A program made the translations under genes and the position numbers. The notes under the pieces were generated by a model. The model was given only the letters and a program-made list of their open reading frames with translations, had not been told where the DNA came from and did no database searches. From positions 15,748,001 to 15,812,000 of the forward strand of contig OU452204.1 in assembly GCA_911728435.2 (NCBI GenBank): a stretch of 64,000 nt of DNA, written 5' to 3'. This document shows, one piece after another, positions 46,557 to 59,334 of this stretch (position 1 is its first letter; every line of letters begins with the position of its first letter). The stretch comes from Apoderus coryli (Eukaryota; Arthropoda; Insecta; Coleoptera; Attelabidae).

Positions 46557-47420
46557 TTAGACAAAGTGTATAGCGTTTCCAATATCAGTATGTAATGCTA
46601 TAAAAAACCACAACCCCATTTTCCTTTGTAACGTCAATGCCGACCTCCGCCGTCCAAAGGCGCACCATTTTAACTTCTCATAACAATACCTACATACTAT
46701 ACGATATTTTAAAAATCCTTTATGCTGAATAATAACAGGGTCTATGGCCGGAAAAATGTGATCCACCGATTTTTTCCATATGTCAGTTTTGTCTAAGTCA
46801 GATATAACGGTTCTTATATTCTCTAGGATTACAGCGCTTAAAGTCGGATTCTGATTGCATTTTCTCAACTGTTCTTTTAGACTGCCCCAAACCAATTCTA
46901 TCAGATTGAATATGCAGTAATATGGAGGTAAACGTAAGTATACTATGGCCGTGTGGTTCGCAGATATGGTCTATAACGTATTCTTTTTTAAAATTGTATC
47001 ATAAACTTTAATATATCCTCCTTTTTTGTATTATTATTACTGAACTTGGGGGAATATTAGGTACTAGCTGTTCAGCAAGCCATTTTTTAAACAAATTTGC
47101 GGTCATGTCTTCGTGGTAGTCCGCAGAAGACTTTCTTATGTTTTTGGCTGACAAGAGCAGTGCGTTGGGTACGAACCCATTTTCACTTCCCGCATGTAGA
47201 ATTATAACCCGTTTTCCCCTTGAACATGGAGCATTTAAAGTACTATTTTGAGTCATGTCTACACTACAACCCAACCGTACTTCACAGTATCATGCGTATC
47301 AAACCACGTCTCATCAAGATATATTATCGTTCTCTTTGACTAGCGGTACTCTTTTATTTTACGCAAACAAGAAATCCCTTGTGGGATTTCCCAGTCGTCT
47401 TGGGGTAGTTTAATCTATGA
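46557..47420 (-). pseudogene. DDE_3-type (IS630/Tc1/mariner) transposase relic
   Basis: Minus-strand order: IIYLDETWFDTHDTVKYGW near 47330-47265 with the first catalytic aspartate. Then RGKRVIILHAGSENGFVPNA, then DYHEDMTANLFKKWLAEQLV with PNIPPSSVIII (47008-47274). Then the C-terminal LVWGSLKEQLRKCNQNPTL (46880-46557). The segment with the second aspartate and the acidic C-terminal catalytic residue is disrupted around 46900-47010. The family is widespread in arthropods. Confidence 0.75.
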
Positions 47421-48979
47421 AAAAAGTCATTGAGGGTTGTAAAAAAAAATTTTAAAAAAAATTAAAGAACTAAAAATATTGAATATAAATAGAATCATTT
47501 TTGAGTTGCCCCTTAGATCAACTCTAGGAGCTTATAGTTTAACTTTCAAAGAAATCTTGAATTGAAATCAAAAAATTACTGAAAATATTACTTTTTTGTC
47601 ATTAACAAAATAAATAAATAAATTTTTGACTAACCGCGTATATAAATTTAAAGTGCTTATGCTAAAAATGTATGAGACCATTCTAACAAACTAAAAAAAA
47701 TTAAATTCTATTTATTAGGTCCTGCCGTATCTAAAAGTCTTGAGAAATAAATAGAAACATTTTTGAGTTACCTCGTATATAACTTCTATGAGCTTAAAGT
47801 TTCACCTCTAAAAATTTTTTTTTTTTTCGAAATGGCTGTTTTAGATTGTTCTCCTCACCAGATAATAAATCTAATGGAGCATTTATTGGGAAATCTTCCC
47901 CAAGAAAAAATTAATAAGCACTTAATTAAGATATATTTAACTTTAAGAAAAGTCTCCAATAATTTTATTTGGATAAACTGCTTTTTATTTACCACGTACT
48001 TTTAACCAAAAATCTTGTTTTTTTTTTGATGTAACAAGCAACTCGTAAATATAGTCTCCCGCCAGGGAATTCGGGAAATAGGATTTAATGGAGTTGTTAC
48101 TTTTTGTCCGGCCATCGTTTGTGAAGTGTGCATATTGCCTGCTCACACTAGATGTCGCCAAAAACATCTTCTTGTCTATTTTTCATAAAACGACCTGAGA
48201 AACTACCCCGTTAAATAATACCGCGTCTTACACCCTGTATAGATACGATAAACTACTTTATCAAAGATCGCTTTGAAGCCGTGAACATTAATCTTTTTTT
48301 TATAATCTCGACATTCTCCATTCTTTTCAAATTTTTCTATGAATATCACAGATTCATTAATTTCGTTGTTGGTTAGGGGATAAAACAACAATGCCGCCCC
48401 AGAGGTGCACAGCTGACTCAGGTGGGCTAGATCTTTCATTTTCTCTTCCTATATGTTTCTTGAACCAGTAAAGGAGAAAAAATGCCTCAAAATAGAGAAA
48501 AGGAAATGGCTTTTAAAACACCCTTTCCGTGTATTGGTGGTAAAATAAACTCTCTCTCTGTCTCCGTCTTGTATTTGCAAGTCATCAGGAGACGCAATCG
48601 GTGGCGTGTGGACAATTGATGAATTCCAGTGTCTATTATTCCACTTTTCTCTTTTTTTGTTATTTCTCTTACTGTATGAGGGAACGTTTTTGATTCCGCG
48701 GAATGGTCGGGATAGAAATTAGTGGAGGAAATAGTCCTCATACTCATCGTTAGTCTAAAAACCAAGTTTTATCTTATTCGGGTCAGTAGTTTTTTAACTA
48801 TCGTCAATTAAGCAACTCATTCGGAAAGAAAAGTAGGGACATCGTGAAAATTGAACACGCCTTATTAAGGTTCCTGGCTAAGCAAAGAAAGTCTCTTTAA
48901 CCATCTAGGGAAAGGTGTTATCGGTTCACGGGGAAGTTGTTCAACATGACAACGGTCAGAGCGAGATGCACCGTTGAAA
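47421..48979. other. dpr intron sequence, repeats only
   Basis: A CACCCTGTATAG terminal-like word lies at 48231-48242. The open frames at 47763-48005 and 48203-48765 lack recognised domains. Confidence 0.4.
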
Positions 48980-49060
48980 CTGTGTTTGTAAAGATATCGA
49001 TAGTAGACAGTTGAGTGAGAAAGTCTAGTTATTAAGTGACTGACAGATAATCTTGTCAGT
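48980..49060 (+). repeat. Diverged direct repeat flanking the Crypton relic (left copy)
   Basis: GTAAAGATAT, GTTGAGTGAGAA and GTCTAGTTA, then AATCTTGTCA, recur at about 50455-50520 in the same orientation. The Crypton relic and the hairpin lie between the two copies. Confidence 0.6.
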
Positions 49061-49118
49061 AGTAATACCCCTAGGGTCTTGATAATACCGAGATAATTTT
49101 GTCATAGAGAATGCCGAA

Positions 49119-49183
49119 AGCGTGTTGCTTGATAATAGCCCAAGGCCGCAGGCCGAGGGCTATTATTCTTGAGCAACTCGCTT
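49119..49183. repeat. 65-bp imperfect palindrome beside the Crypton relic
   Basis: ATAATAGCCC and GGGCTATTAT form a 10-bp perfect stem around a GC-rich centre with GGCC repeated. The arms extend outward as AAGCGTGTTGCT against AGCAACTCGCTT. It lies immediately 3' of the minus-strand recombinase relic, so it could be that element's end or recombination site. Confidence 0.75.
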
Positions 49184-49189
49184 GATTGA

Positions 49190-49900
49190 TTGTTAATTTG
49201 CACTTTTGAAGAAATTCCTCGCATGGTGTTGATGATTTCACCATGGCGTTCTTATTGAATATTGGATTGTATTCAATTCTGTTGGTTGGCGTTCCATCAT
49301 TATTTTTCTCAATCGTGAAATAATCTATAAGGCAATCAGCTGGTTCACCACCTCGCCAAGCTAACTCAACAGCTACAATATGGCTAATTTTTTTTTGTAA
49401 ACCTTACATTCATCCCATAATCCAATGATTCTAGCCAAATCACTTGAACTCAAATTTGATGAACTGCATTTTCGTTTGTTTGGATCCTACTGTAATCTTT
49501 TACGTTTTGCATTTCTTGCATCTCGCGCATTTTTGAATATCACACTGGTAAACGGGTCGAATACAATTTTGAAGTCATTGAAGTATTTTTCCTGGAGTAG
49601 CCTACTCGTAGTATTCCAAATTGTTTTTACAGTTGCTTCTTTATATTCAGTTCCGTCAGCTTTTCTCATATTTACCGCATAATGTTCCAATATATTAGCC
49701 AAATTATGCAAACTCGTTTCAGCATTCTGTTCGTATATTCTCTGGTCGCACAAAACTCGAGAAATATTTTCCATATATATTTTTTTGATTTGATTATGTT
49801 TTTTGGTATATTATTAGATATAATATCATTAATTGCATCGTTAGATGCAATACCAAATCTCGCGACATTTTTAAACCAGTTGTCAGTTTGACGTTTAATT
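49190..49900 (-). pseudogene. Crypton (KIAA1958-like) tyrosine recombinase relic
   Basis: The minus strand reads DNWFKNVARFGIASNDAI (near 49880), IFLEFCATREY, LHNLANILEHYAVNMRKADG, TEYKEATVKTIWNTTSRLLQ and FKNARDARNAKRKRLQ (49487-49774). It continues DPNKRKCSSSNLSSSDLARI and ELAWRGGEPADCLIDYF, then RIEYNPIFNKN near 49260. The WRGGE block carries the first catalytic arginine of tyrosine recombinases. The C-terminal H-R-Y part is missing, and at least two frameshifts occur (near 49770 and 49390). Confidence 0.8.
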
Positions 49901-50019
49901 AATTTTTAATAAAAAAAACACCAAACTGAAAACACCACATGTAGGGTATTATCGCTGTAATCCAGAGGTGATTGTATGAAATTTGACACATGACTTAAAA
50001 TTAATTAATTTGATTGGTT

Positions 50020-50870
50020 ACTATATTTAGTAAAAAATTATCAACCGGGATAAAATTAAGTGAACTGCAAGTTCGATGATTTCTAATTGAGAAAATATCT
50101 GATTAGGATCAATGATTCGTATGGCGATAGGTTGAAATTCACTAAATTGGATGATGTGTATATTTTAAAGGAGAGAAGAACAATCAGAAGTGCGCCATTG
50201 CAATCGCCTCTGAGAGTCAGGCAGCAATACTAGTCTTGAGTTGCTACGTCGTTAGCTCAAAAATCGTGTGGAAATGCCTGAGCAAAGCAGTGGACTTGAG
50301 GAGTTGTATAGTTTGGAACAAACTTCCAGGGGGAATTGCTCAGCTGAAGAATCTCTTGGCATGACAAAGTTGAGAGCAAGATGGATGCCGACAATACTGA
50401 CGATACCGGAAAAACAACAGCACGTCGAATGTCTCGTGCATCTTTGCAATTCTGTAGTAAAGATATGGATAGTTGAGTGAGAAGGTCTAGTTAGCAAGTT
50501 ACTGACAGTTAATCTTGTCATATCGATTCAGACGAACTGAGCTATACAAAGGATAATGTGTATAGTTTTTGATAGCGATAGCTATTATTTTGAATGACAC
50601 TGGAAGGTTATCAACCGAGAGCAAATGAAGTGAGTTGCAAGTTGGATGATTTTCAATTGGGAAAATATGTGATTCGAATCTGTGATTCCTTTGCCGATAG
50701 GAGAAAATTCAATGAATTAGTTTGGATAATTTCACAGAGAGAAGAACTATCAGAAGTGCATGCAGCTCAAAAGTGGTGTGAAAATGCGTAGGTTAAGCAG
50801 TGGAATTGAGACGTTGTAGCTTGAAACAAACTTCAAGGGCCTCAAGACCAGGAAACACAATGCATCCAAC
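50020..50870 (+). repeat. Diverged tandem duplication, ~570-bp spacing
   Basis: 50028-50330 and about 50605-50855 align throughout, sharing TTATCAACCG, AAGTGA, CTGCAAGTT-GATGATTT and AGCAGTGGA-TTGAG. They differ at many positions and by indels. The open frames within (50268-50480 and 50594-50791) change frame between copies, so coding is unlikely. Confidence 0.65.
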
Positions 50871-51495
50871 ACCCCTAATTTAATCTAATGATTATTTTTA
50901 ATTTTATATTAACCGTCGTCTGAAGTAACTTACACACCAGTAACCTTGAACAACACACTATCAAATGGTTGGGCCTGGCACCAAATAGTCAGCATCAATG
51001 GGAATATACGCCAGCGTCTTCCAAGCCGAAATTCACGCAATCGGTAGAGACCGATCTGCGGCTAAGGGAAACACAAAGAGAAGTTCAGAATTAGGGAGGA
51101 AACACCGAAACACCGTACTGGACGCCTATTTGTTACAATAATAATAACTAAAAGCATAAAGGCAGAGATCGAAAGCGAACGTACGCGTTTGATAATGCTG
51201 AATATTCTAATTCATAAAATCACTTGGATTATAAAGTTTCAACTTAACATTTAGCTGTTTATTGAAATTCTGATTGAGAGAACATTGTGAGTGAATTTAT
51301 TTGTGCGACTATTAATTTATTGCGCCTGATTAAAATCACAGTGACCTAGTTGGAATTGGGTCAAAAGTTAACTGGAGAACAGCATTTTTTGTTTAAATTT
51401 GTATTAAAAAGTTGGGAAAAGTTTTTGTTTTGAGCTTTTGTAAGTTAGAGCTTTTGTTCAAACACGAGTTTACGAAATAAACGGAGCATTATATT
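50871..51495. other. dpr intron sequence, nothing recognised
   Basis: No supported features. Confidence 0.45.
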
Positions 51496-52472
51496 ATATA
51501 CAGTGTGTACATAAGGTAGGTAAGGAATAAATTCGTTTTTTCAAAAATGAAAAGGTTTGCGAAAAAATCCTCGGACAGTTTAGCTCTTCCGGCTATGATC
51601 AATATTTTTTTGAAAACCCACCCCATATTTTTGGCAGTGTCATGAAAGAGCATAATTTTCAACACCAGGTAGATCCAATAATTGGTCAGTTTCCATCAGG
51701 AAATTTTTGAGAAAATTAATGTTTAAATTTTATTTATTTTATTCAGTTCATTTAACAAACTAATTAATTAATTGTTCAAACTGAAGCAGGATGGTGCACC
51801 GCCGCATTTCGCTATTGATGTGAGAAGATATCTTGACGAAGTCTTTCCGAATAGATGGATAGGCAGGCGGGGTTCTATTGAATGGCCTCCAAGATCTCCT
51901 GTCCTCAATCCCTTAAATTTTTTTCTATGGGAGCATTTAAAAAATGTCGTAAGTATACAAAAGTACGCCAGACAATATCGCGGAATTCAGAAATAGGATT
52001 ACAAATGAATGAAATCAGTAAGGTTCAATAACAATTTTTTCACCGTCTAGGATATTGCCAGGACGGAGTTCAGTTTGAAGACGTAATTAGCTTAAAATTT
52101 AAACATTAATTTACTTAAGAATTTCCTGATGTACCATGACCAATTTTCGATGCTATCATGTGTTGAAAATTATGCTGTTTCATATGCCACTGTCAAAAAC
52201 AGCGATGACGTTACCGAAGCGGCTAAGACGTCAGAAAATGCCTATTTCTTGATGTGTCCGAGGATTTTCTGGAAAACTTTTCATTTAAAAAAAAATATAT
52301 TCCTTTTGAAGCAACTTAATAATCTCTTAGTAAACGTCAAAATTGACACATATTTACATAATTAAAGCGATAAAAATGAATGCTCTAATTTATGAAAATG
52401 GCGTAAAATAAATTTTCAATATTAAGTAACATTTAAAGTCGTATTTAAATAAAAATTTTCAACACCCTGTAT
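51496..52472 (+). mobile_element. Tc1/mariner-superfamily element, internally deleted
   Basis: It starts TATACAGTGTGTAC and ends AACACCCTGTATA, with inverted terminal words. The + frame at 51772-51996 holds the catalytic end LKQDGAPPHFAIDVRRYL, RWIGRRGSIEWPPRSPVLNP and LNFFLWEHLKNVV. The second catalytic D is present, but D of SPDLNP is V and the last D is N. The N-terminal half is missing. Confidence 0.75.
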
Positions 52473-53264
52473 AAGGAATGCTCAACATTGTAATATATAA
52501 TAATCCCAGTTTTTTTTACAAAATTGCTGTTAAATTAAATAAAATATGACAGCGCAATTGAAATTTAAATAAAGTAGTAACTTTGTAAAAAAAAATATTA
52601 AAATTTCAATAATTTCGCAAAGTCGCATTTTAAATCATAAATATTTTAGGGTTGAACAAAGGATATGATGGAACACTAATTTCAATAGAAATAAGTAGGT
52701 AGGCCATTTCGTTTAAAAAAAAATAAGTGCTCCAGGATTGTTTGCAACACACTGTACAAGCCAAATTGTTGTTGAAGTTACTTAGTCTATTTATAATCAT
52801 TACCATAACGTTAAGCAAAATTTTTATTGAATTAACCATAGTTAATTTGCAGTAGAAGACCGGGATGTTAAATGTATATATACGGTATTACAGAATGCTG
52901 TGAGCATACTTTACGGGCAAATTCCACATTAAAAATATGGAAAAAAGTTTATATAAACATGGGTCCGGAAATGTTCAATTTTCATGATATATCATGTTTA
53001 AACTGTTTCATTTTTATAGTTTATTTAACATTTATCGAAAACATGTTGAGATATTGTGATGAGATTTGTTCAAAAAAATGCCATATTTCTAAGTACAAAA
53101 TGATTTTACATCAGTAACGTTCGTCTCGGGGTTTTTTATTTTTAGAAAACAGAGTTGTAGGTATCACCCTTTGAAGTGTCTCTGTCTCTTTTTTTTTTCG
53201 CTAAACATAAAAATCCCCCGACACCAACAAGTACGTTTATTCTAGAAACTATGATTTGTTCCAG
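52473..53264. other. dpr intron sequence, nothing recognised
   Basis: The small frames at 52630-53117 have no motifs. The last 20 bases form the acceptor region of the next dpr exon. Confidence 0.5.
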
Positions 53265-53392
53265 AACCAATAACAACGATGCTTGGTGGGCCAGAAATCT
53301 ACATTAACCAGGGTAGTACGTTAAATTTAACGTGCATAGTTAGGCATAGTCCACATCCGGCACCAAATATTTCATGGACGCACAATTCCGAG
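53265..53392 (+). CDS. dpr: dpr exon: start of second Ig domain
   Basis: The acceptor TTGTTCCAG ends at 53264 and the donor GTATGT starts at 53393. The exon completes the split codon to give E, then PITTMLGGPEIYINQGSTLN, LTCIVRHSPHPAPNISWTHN and SE. It holds the first cysteine (LTC) and the core tryptophan (ISW) of Ig2. NLT and NIS are N-glycosylation sequons. The VxEP...GGPExYINxGST block is typical of Dpr Ig2. Confidence 0.97.
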
Positions 53393-53679
53393 GTATGTAC
53401 GATAAATTTAGTTAATAGATTTTAAGTATGGACATGCATTTAGCGGGAGATTATAAAATACCGCTAAATATGAAATTATTGATTTCTCCAATATTAATAA
53501 AAATAAATAAAAAATTTGTAAAAGTAGTTTAGTTATTACTAAACTTCCGAAGAAGCCATATTATTATATTAACGTTTTTAATTTTTGTGTTTTCAAGGGG
53601 GTTAATCTTAGATCAATACTTTAAATGTATTTATTATTTTCATTTCTTGGGATTTAAGGTTCTTTATAAGCGAAATTGG

Positions 53680-53870
53680 TTTCAATAAGACGGTGCCACA
53701 GGTCATACAGCCAATTACTGCAGATCGTGTACTCTCTCGTTTCGGTGATCAGAATTGGCTCCCTAGATCGTGTGATTTAACACCATTAGATTTCTATTAT
53801 AAAATCACAGGTCTATGTCAACAAGTCCACAACCACGCGTGCATTAAAGGAGGATTTATGCAGAATGGTC
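53680..53870 (+). pseudogene. Mariner-type transposase catalytic shard
   Basis: The + strand reads DGATGHTANYC in one frame, then LSRFGDQNWLPRSCDLTPLD in the next. The segment matches the QQDGATAHTA and ISRFGDLHWPARSPDL part of the DD41D copies at 40.1 and 58.4 kb. Only about 190 bp is left. Confidence 0.65.
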
Positions 53871-53879
53871 ATGGGAAAT

Positions 53880-54790
53880 TGCGAAAACGATTGCTTATGT
53901 GTGTATTTGTCCGAATTCAAGCTTAATATTTGGATTGGCCTTATTGGCCGTCATTTTTGTGGTCCCTACGTTTTACCCGCGAACTTAAATGCAGAACAGT
54001 TTTTAAATTTTTGGAACAATAATCTAGAACTGAACTGCTGGAAGAAATACCACTGTATACCAGACGCAACATGTGGTTGCAATTGGATGGTGCTCCCCCT
54101 CATTATGGCAGAGCAGTGAGAGAGTGGCTTAATCGGAATTATCTTGATCGATGGATAGGTCGCCTAGTACCTACCCGTTGCTTCGCTTCCAAGGTCCCCG
54201 AATTTGAATCCATTGGATTTCTATTTATGGGGGTTACTTAAAAACATAACTTACGAAACTCCAGTGCGAACCGTAGAGGAGTTGCACATGCGTATACGCG
54301 ATGTGTGCAGTGAAATTAAACGCAACCAATAATATTTTTCCCGTACTGATCACAAAATTTTAAAATCGATTTTACTCGATAACCGTACATTTTATCAATA
54401 TCACATAAATACACCTTTTTTACGTGCAATATGTTAGATTTTAAGTTTCTGCGCTCAAACTTGCAAGAAAAGATTTCATAAAAAAGTTAGGATAGATTTC
54501 CACCTCGTATCCCCCCATTTACCCGCCCCTGATGTTTATTTTTTAATAATCCTAACATCTGTTGACAGAGATTTTAAAAAAGTAATCACTTGCAAAATGT
54601 CATTACGATATCTGAAAACGTTTCGGAAATAAATGAATAAAACCACCATCAGGGTGGTACCTTTAACACCCTGTATTTCGATAACAAAACATTTGTGAAT
54701 CTATGTTAATATGAAGTTTTTTTCATGTTTTCATAAGTAGAATCTCCTATTTGAGTTTGATCCTTGAAAACTGAATCACCCTGTATAAAA
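53880..54790 (+). mobile_element. IS630/Tc1-type element, catalytic half and 3' terminus
   Basis: The + strand reads GPYVLPANLNAEQFLNFW, MWLQLDGAPPHYGRAVREWL and NRNYLDRWIGR, with degenerate sequence around the SPNLNPLDF block near 54195. Then the tail with VEELHMRIRDVCSEIKRNQ ends at 54331. The terminus ATCACCCTGTATA lies at 54775-54787. Stops and frameshifts break the frame. The 3' flank shares blocks with the fold-back element at 28120-28950. Confidence 0.75.
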
Positions 54791-55196
54791 CTGTACGTAT
54801 CTATCTCCCACCTAACAAAATGAAGTGGAAAATGCTGGATCAGAGATTTATATTGCTGAGATTAGGACTTTTATCGCCGCTAGACTATCATAAAATCTTT
54901 TAATTGACTTCAGCGCAAAGAACAACTGTTAATAATATTAATAATAATAGAATACTCCTTTTATTTGCTCAATATAGCGTTACATTAAAAACTATTGTTA
55001 TAAAGCCTCTGGCTCTCGTAGCATTTTCCGTTTTATGTGTGTAACATTTGTGGAATAGAGAAATGTGAGAGGTAGAGGAAAGCCTTATAAACTTTTTATT
55101 TTTGATTTCCCTGCAATATTTTAACCTTCTATACAATAGCGCAGAACTTTATCCATTACACGTTTTTAAAAAGTTATGTATAACAAGAGTTTTAGA
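54791..55196. other. dpr intron sequence, nothing recognised
   Basis: A short AAT-rich tract lies near 54928-54950. Confidence 0.45.
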
Positions 55197-55803
55197 TATA
55201 CAGGGTGTTCTATGGTGACGGCCCATTAAAATATTTCGGAGACTACTTTGAATTGAATTTGGAAAATTTTGGTATATGTATTACCGAATATGGTCTATTC
55301 AAATATCATAATACCAACCGCTTAGCGCTTCCGGTTATATCGGAAGTTGATAGTGACTTTGTTATTTTAAATGGAACACCCTATATATTATGACATTTTT
55401 GGATTCCACATAAGATTATAGATATGTTTCATGTATCATGTCCTATACCTAAATCCACCCATTTTTGACGTATATCAAGATTTATGTGACATTTTAGGGC
55501 TCAATAATAATTACATTTTTGTTCTTATAAAGAAGTCTTTGGTAATCATTTTGCAGGCGTTTTCTTATTAAATAAGGTCTCCTTTTTCCGATACGTACGA
55601 CATTTTCTAATTTATTCATACAGGGTGGTCAAAAAATTATACTGAAAAACAGTCGAAAGTCAGTTTTTTCAAATGGAATATTTTTATAATTTTATCTTAC
55701 GTATCATTAAAAATTAAAGAAACTTTCTAATAGGTTACTGATTTCGAAAATGCAAGTCTCCGAAATATTTTAATGTGCCGTCACCATAGGACACCCTGTA
55801 TAA
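55197..55803. mobile_element. ~605-bp MITE with ~47-bp terminal inverted repeats
   Basis: TATACAGGGTGTTCTATGG at 55197 and CCATAGGACACCCTGTATA at 55803 are inverted. The similarity continues inward through GTGACGG and TTAAAATATTTCGGAGACT. Internal terminus-like words (AACACCCTATATA near 55377 and ATACAGGGTGGTC near 55619) suggest a second element inside it. There is no transposase. Confidence 0.88.
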
Positions 55804-56387
55804 TGCTATGCGTAAAATACTTTAACTTAAAATCGATAAAGTGAGCATGTAGATACAGAGGGATCTGTACAGATTGATGACAATTATGTGGGTAAAGCTG
55901 TAAACTGGCCAGAGGAAGTTTCTAAAAGTTTAAATCGAAACAATTCAAGACGCAAAAAACAAAGATCTCAAAGACAATTTTTCACAAGTCTGAATCAGTT
56001 ACTGAACATCAATACCATTGTAATACTTTCCTGTGCCTTTCGTAAAGCTTTTGATAGCCTCATGATATGCTGTTGAGCTTGAATGTGCTGGATTGAGGAC
56101 AAACTGTTTTTAGTGGTTTTCTTGCTTCATCCCATATCAAACTCAGTGCATGAGAATGGGCGCTGTAAGTGGCGAGGCGAAGGCCGTTTTCCAGGTCTTT
56201 GAGATTCTCTACCAGCCTGCACCAAACACTATGGCTGTTCCACCACATATTCGAGTTGACGGAGACACACTTCAGAACATCGAGAGTTCTTACGCATCTT
56301 TTGGCCGCGCAATGCATATATTGAAAAAAATCACCATTACGTCTTTTTTTGAGTGACGATCAAATTGATCAAAAACCGAACATCAAA
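55804..56387. other. dpr intron sequence with weak coding remnants
   Basis: A minus-strand frame at 56060-56317 (AKRCVRTLDVLKCVSVNSNM, then WNSHSVWCRLVENLKDLENG) looks like the end of a transposon-derived protein, but the family was not recognised. Part of this region could also be 5' UTR of the retrocopy that follows. Confidence 0.35.
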
Positions 56388-57327
<940 letters not shown>

Positions 57328-58399
57328 AGTGAAGATACGTGGTAGAAACTACCCTTACGTATAGCTGTGAGTCTTGGCGGATGGCGTTATTGGTTCTGCG
57401 TCGATACGTTTATTTATGTTTTGCAAGGACCACGGAGATGCTAAAACAGTTGTATACTCCGGACTCATTCTCAAGATGATGTCAAATAAATAAACTCTTG
57501 ACAGGGCCACAGATATTGAGTTTCCTTCTACAGAGGAATAATTATAATTGGACTTACTGATTTGCTAATAACTGCGTAAGGTGTCTAGGTTTCGAGCTCC
57601 ATTTCGATGCTCATATTGAGTACGATGCACGCACGTTTTTGAGGTCATGCTACTGGAGTCTTCATGCCAAAGCCTTGTTGTTTGATGTACTGAGAGCGCA
57701 ACAGCTTGTTATTCGGCAAAAACTAGTGGTAAAAACTATTTATTGATTGCATCAGAGATGTATAGCTGCAGGCGTTGGGAGGATATTATCACTCTCAAAG
57801 TGTGAGAAGTACTGAATACTATTTAAGTAATCCTTTGTCCTTGCCATCACATTTTAAATAAATGTTTTTGATTTATTAGGGAAAGAAATGGTCGCAAAAT
57901 TGAGCTCCTGTGATTGTTATCCTCTGTCCAGCAACACTAAGCGTCTCAAATAGCTCAACATCTGTGAAAGCATAAACCCCTATATAGCAGGGTAAACGTA
58001 AATATACCCCGCAGCAAGTTTCAATGTTTCAACAAGCTCTCAGTAGTGCAGAGTGGAATTACAACAGTAGGTAGTTGTTTATATTTCGCAATTGGTATCT
58101 CTGCATACTCCATTTATTGAACGTAAAAACAATATTTACTAGTGCTCGACTAGCATCCAATCCTACGTCCTGTATAGTATACAGTTTCTCTGTACGTACG
58201 CCCTATGTATGTAGAATCCGAAACTTCGCGCTTCTATATTATTTGTTCTCTAAGTTTCGAATTAACCAAAGATCCAGTTCATTTTTCTTTACATTACTGA
58301 CTCTTATAAAAGTGTATACAGTATGTCCACAGTGCGGTTAACAAGAGGACCAATGCATCCAAAATTTAAACATACGAAAACAGTTATTATTGATAAAAT
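57328..58399. other. dpr intron sequence; first part may be retrocopy 3' UTR
   Basis: No open frame with motifs. The bases directly after 57327 may derive from the 3' UTR of the ELAV parent mRNA. AAATAAATG near 57854 is a possible end, without an A-tail. Confidence 0.4.
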
Positions 58400-59298
58400 G
58401 AGGGCTTCCAGTGTCTTGGGTTTGTTCACGGGACTTCAAAAACCCACAAAAAAAAAAGTCTCGAACGCTTAAGTCGGGCGATCTTGCGGGCCAGTGCAAA
58501 TTGCCAAAACGAGAGATGAGGCGACCCGAAAACGCTGCCTTCAGAATATCGGTTGTGGCTCGCGCAGTGTGTGCCGTTGCTTCGTTCTGTTGGAACCACA
58601 TGTCCCTTAGTCCTAATTCGTCCAATTGCGGCAGAAAAACTCGGTCATCATGGCCCTATAGCGCGCAACGTCCACTGTTGTCGTTTGGCCAGCGGCATTC
58701 TCGATGACTCGTCCATCGTGAACAGCGCACCATGCAGTCACTTTGAGCGGGTGTAATGGCTCCTCGTGCATCACTCGTGGATTTTCGGTGCTCCAGAAGC
58801 GATAGTTTTGCTTGTTCACGTACCCGCTGAGGTGGAAATGAGCCTCATCGCTCATTATGATTTTAGTCGAAAAATCCACGTCTTCCTCGAGATTGAGGAT
58901 GGCTTGGGCGTAGATTATGCGCGACTGGACTTTGTATGGGAACATGCGCAGGTCTTTGATCAAAATTCGCCTTAGGGACGTCCAGCTGATGGCTAATTGC
59001 GTGACATGGCGTCTAGTCGATGTTTCCGGCAACAGCTTTACATTCTCCACTCTTGGCGCAGTGTTTGCGCAGTCGGTGTCGGACGACCAGGGAATTGGCG
59101 ACGGAATTCGCGCTACGCCAACACCAGAGACGAATTGTTACGCAAAAAAATAGACACGATTATTCCGCGTTCTTGGGGAGTGTATCGCTCAATGGCTTGT
59201 TCACTTGTATTCTGCATCTGTCTAGTCCACAAATGTCAAAACAGATTTGACATTGGCAGCCATTTGCAAAAATGAGAGCATCTTCCAATAGGGTGAAT
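58400..59298 (-). mobile_element. DD41D (rosa-like) mariner, copy 2, truncated
   Basis: The minus strand matches the 40069-41261 element. It reads SLRRILIKDLRMFPYKVQSR, IIMSDEAHFHLSGYVNKQNY, FWSTENPRVMHEEPLHPLK, MWFQQNEATAHTAR (second catalytic D is N) and ISRFGNLHWPARSPDLSVRD. The C-terminal part beyond GFLKSREQTQDT and the outer terminus at the 59.3-kb end are missing. The middle (58613-59050) has a long intact frame, so it is better preserved there than copy 1. Confidence 0.9.
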
Positions 59299-59334
59299 CC
59301 TACCGGGGATAATGATCCATGAGCAAAGGGAAAT

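Noticed and set aside
49425..49891. Plus-strand open frames at 49425-49682 and 49682-49891
   Set aside because: They are antisense to the Crypton recombinase, whose minus-strand reading has recognisable conserved blocks.
58411..59275. Plus-strand open frames over the second DD41D mariner
   Set aside because: Antisense shadows; the minus strand carries the DDE motifs.
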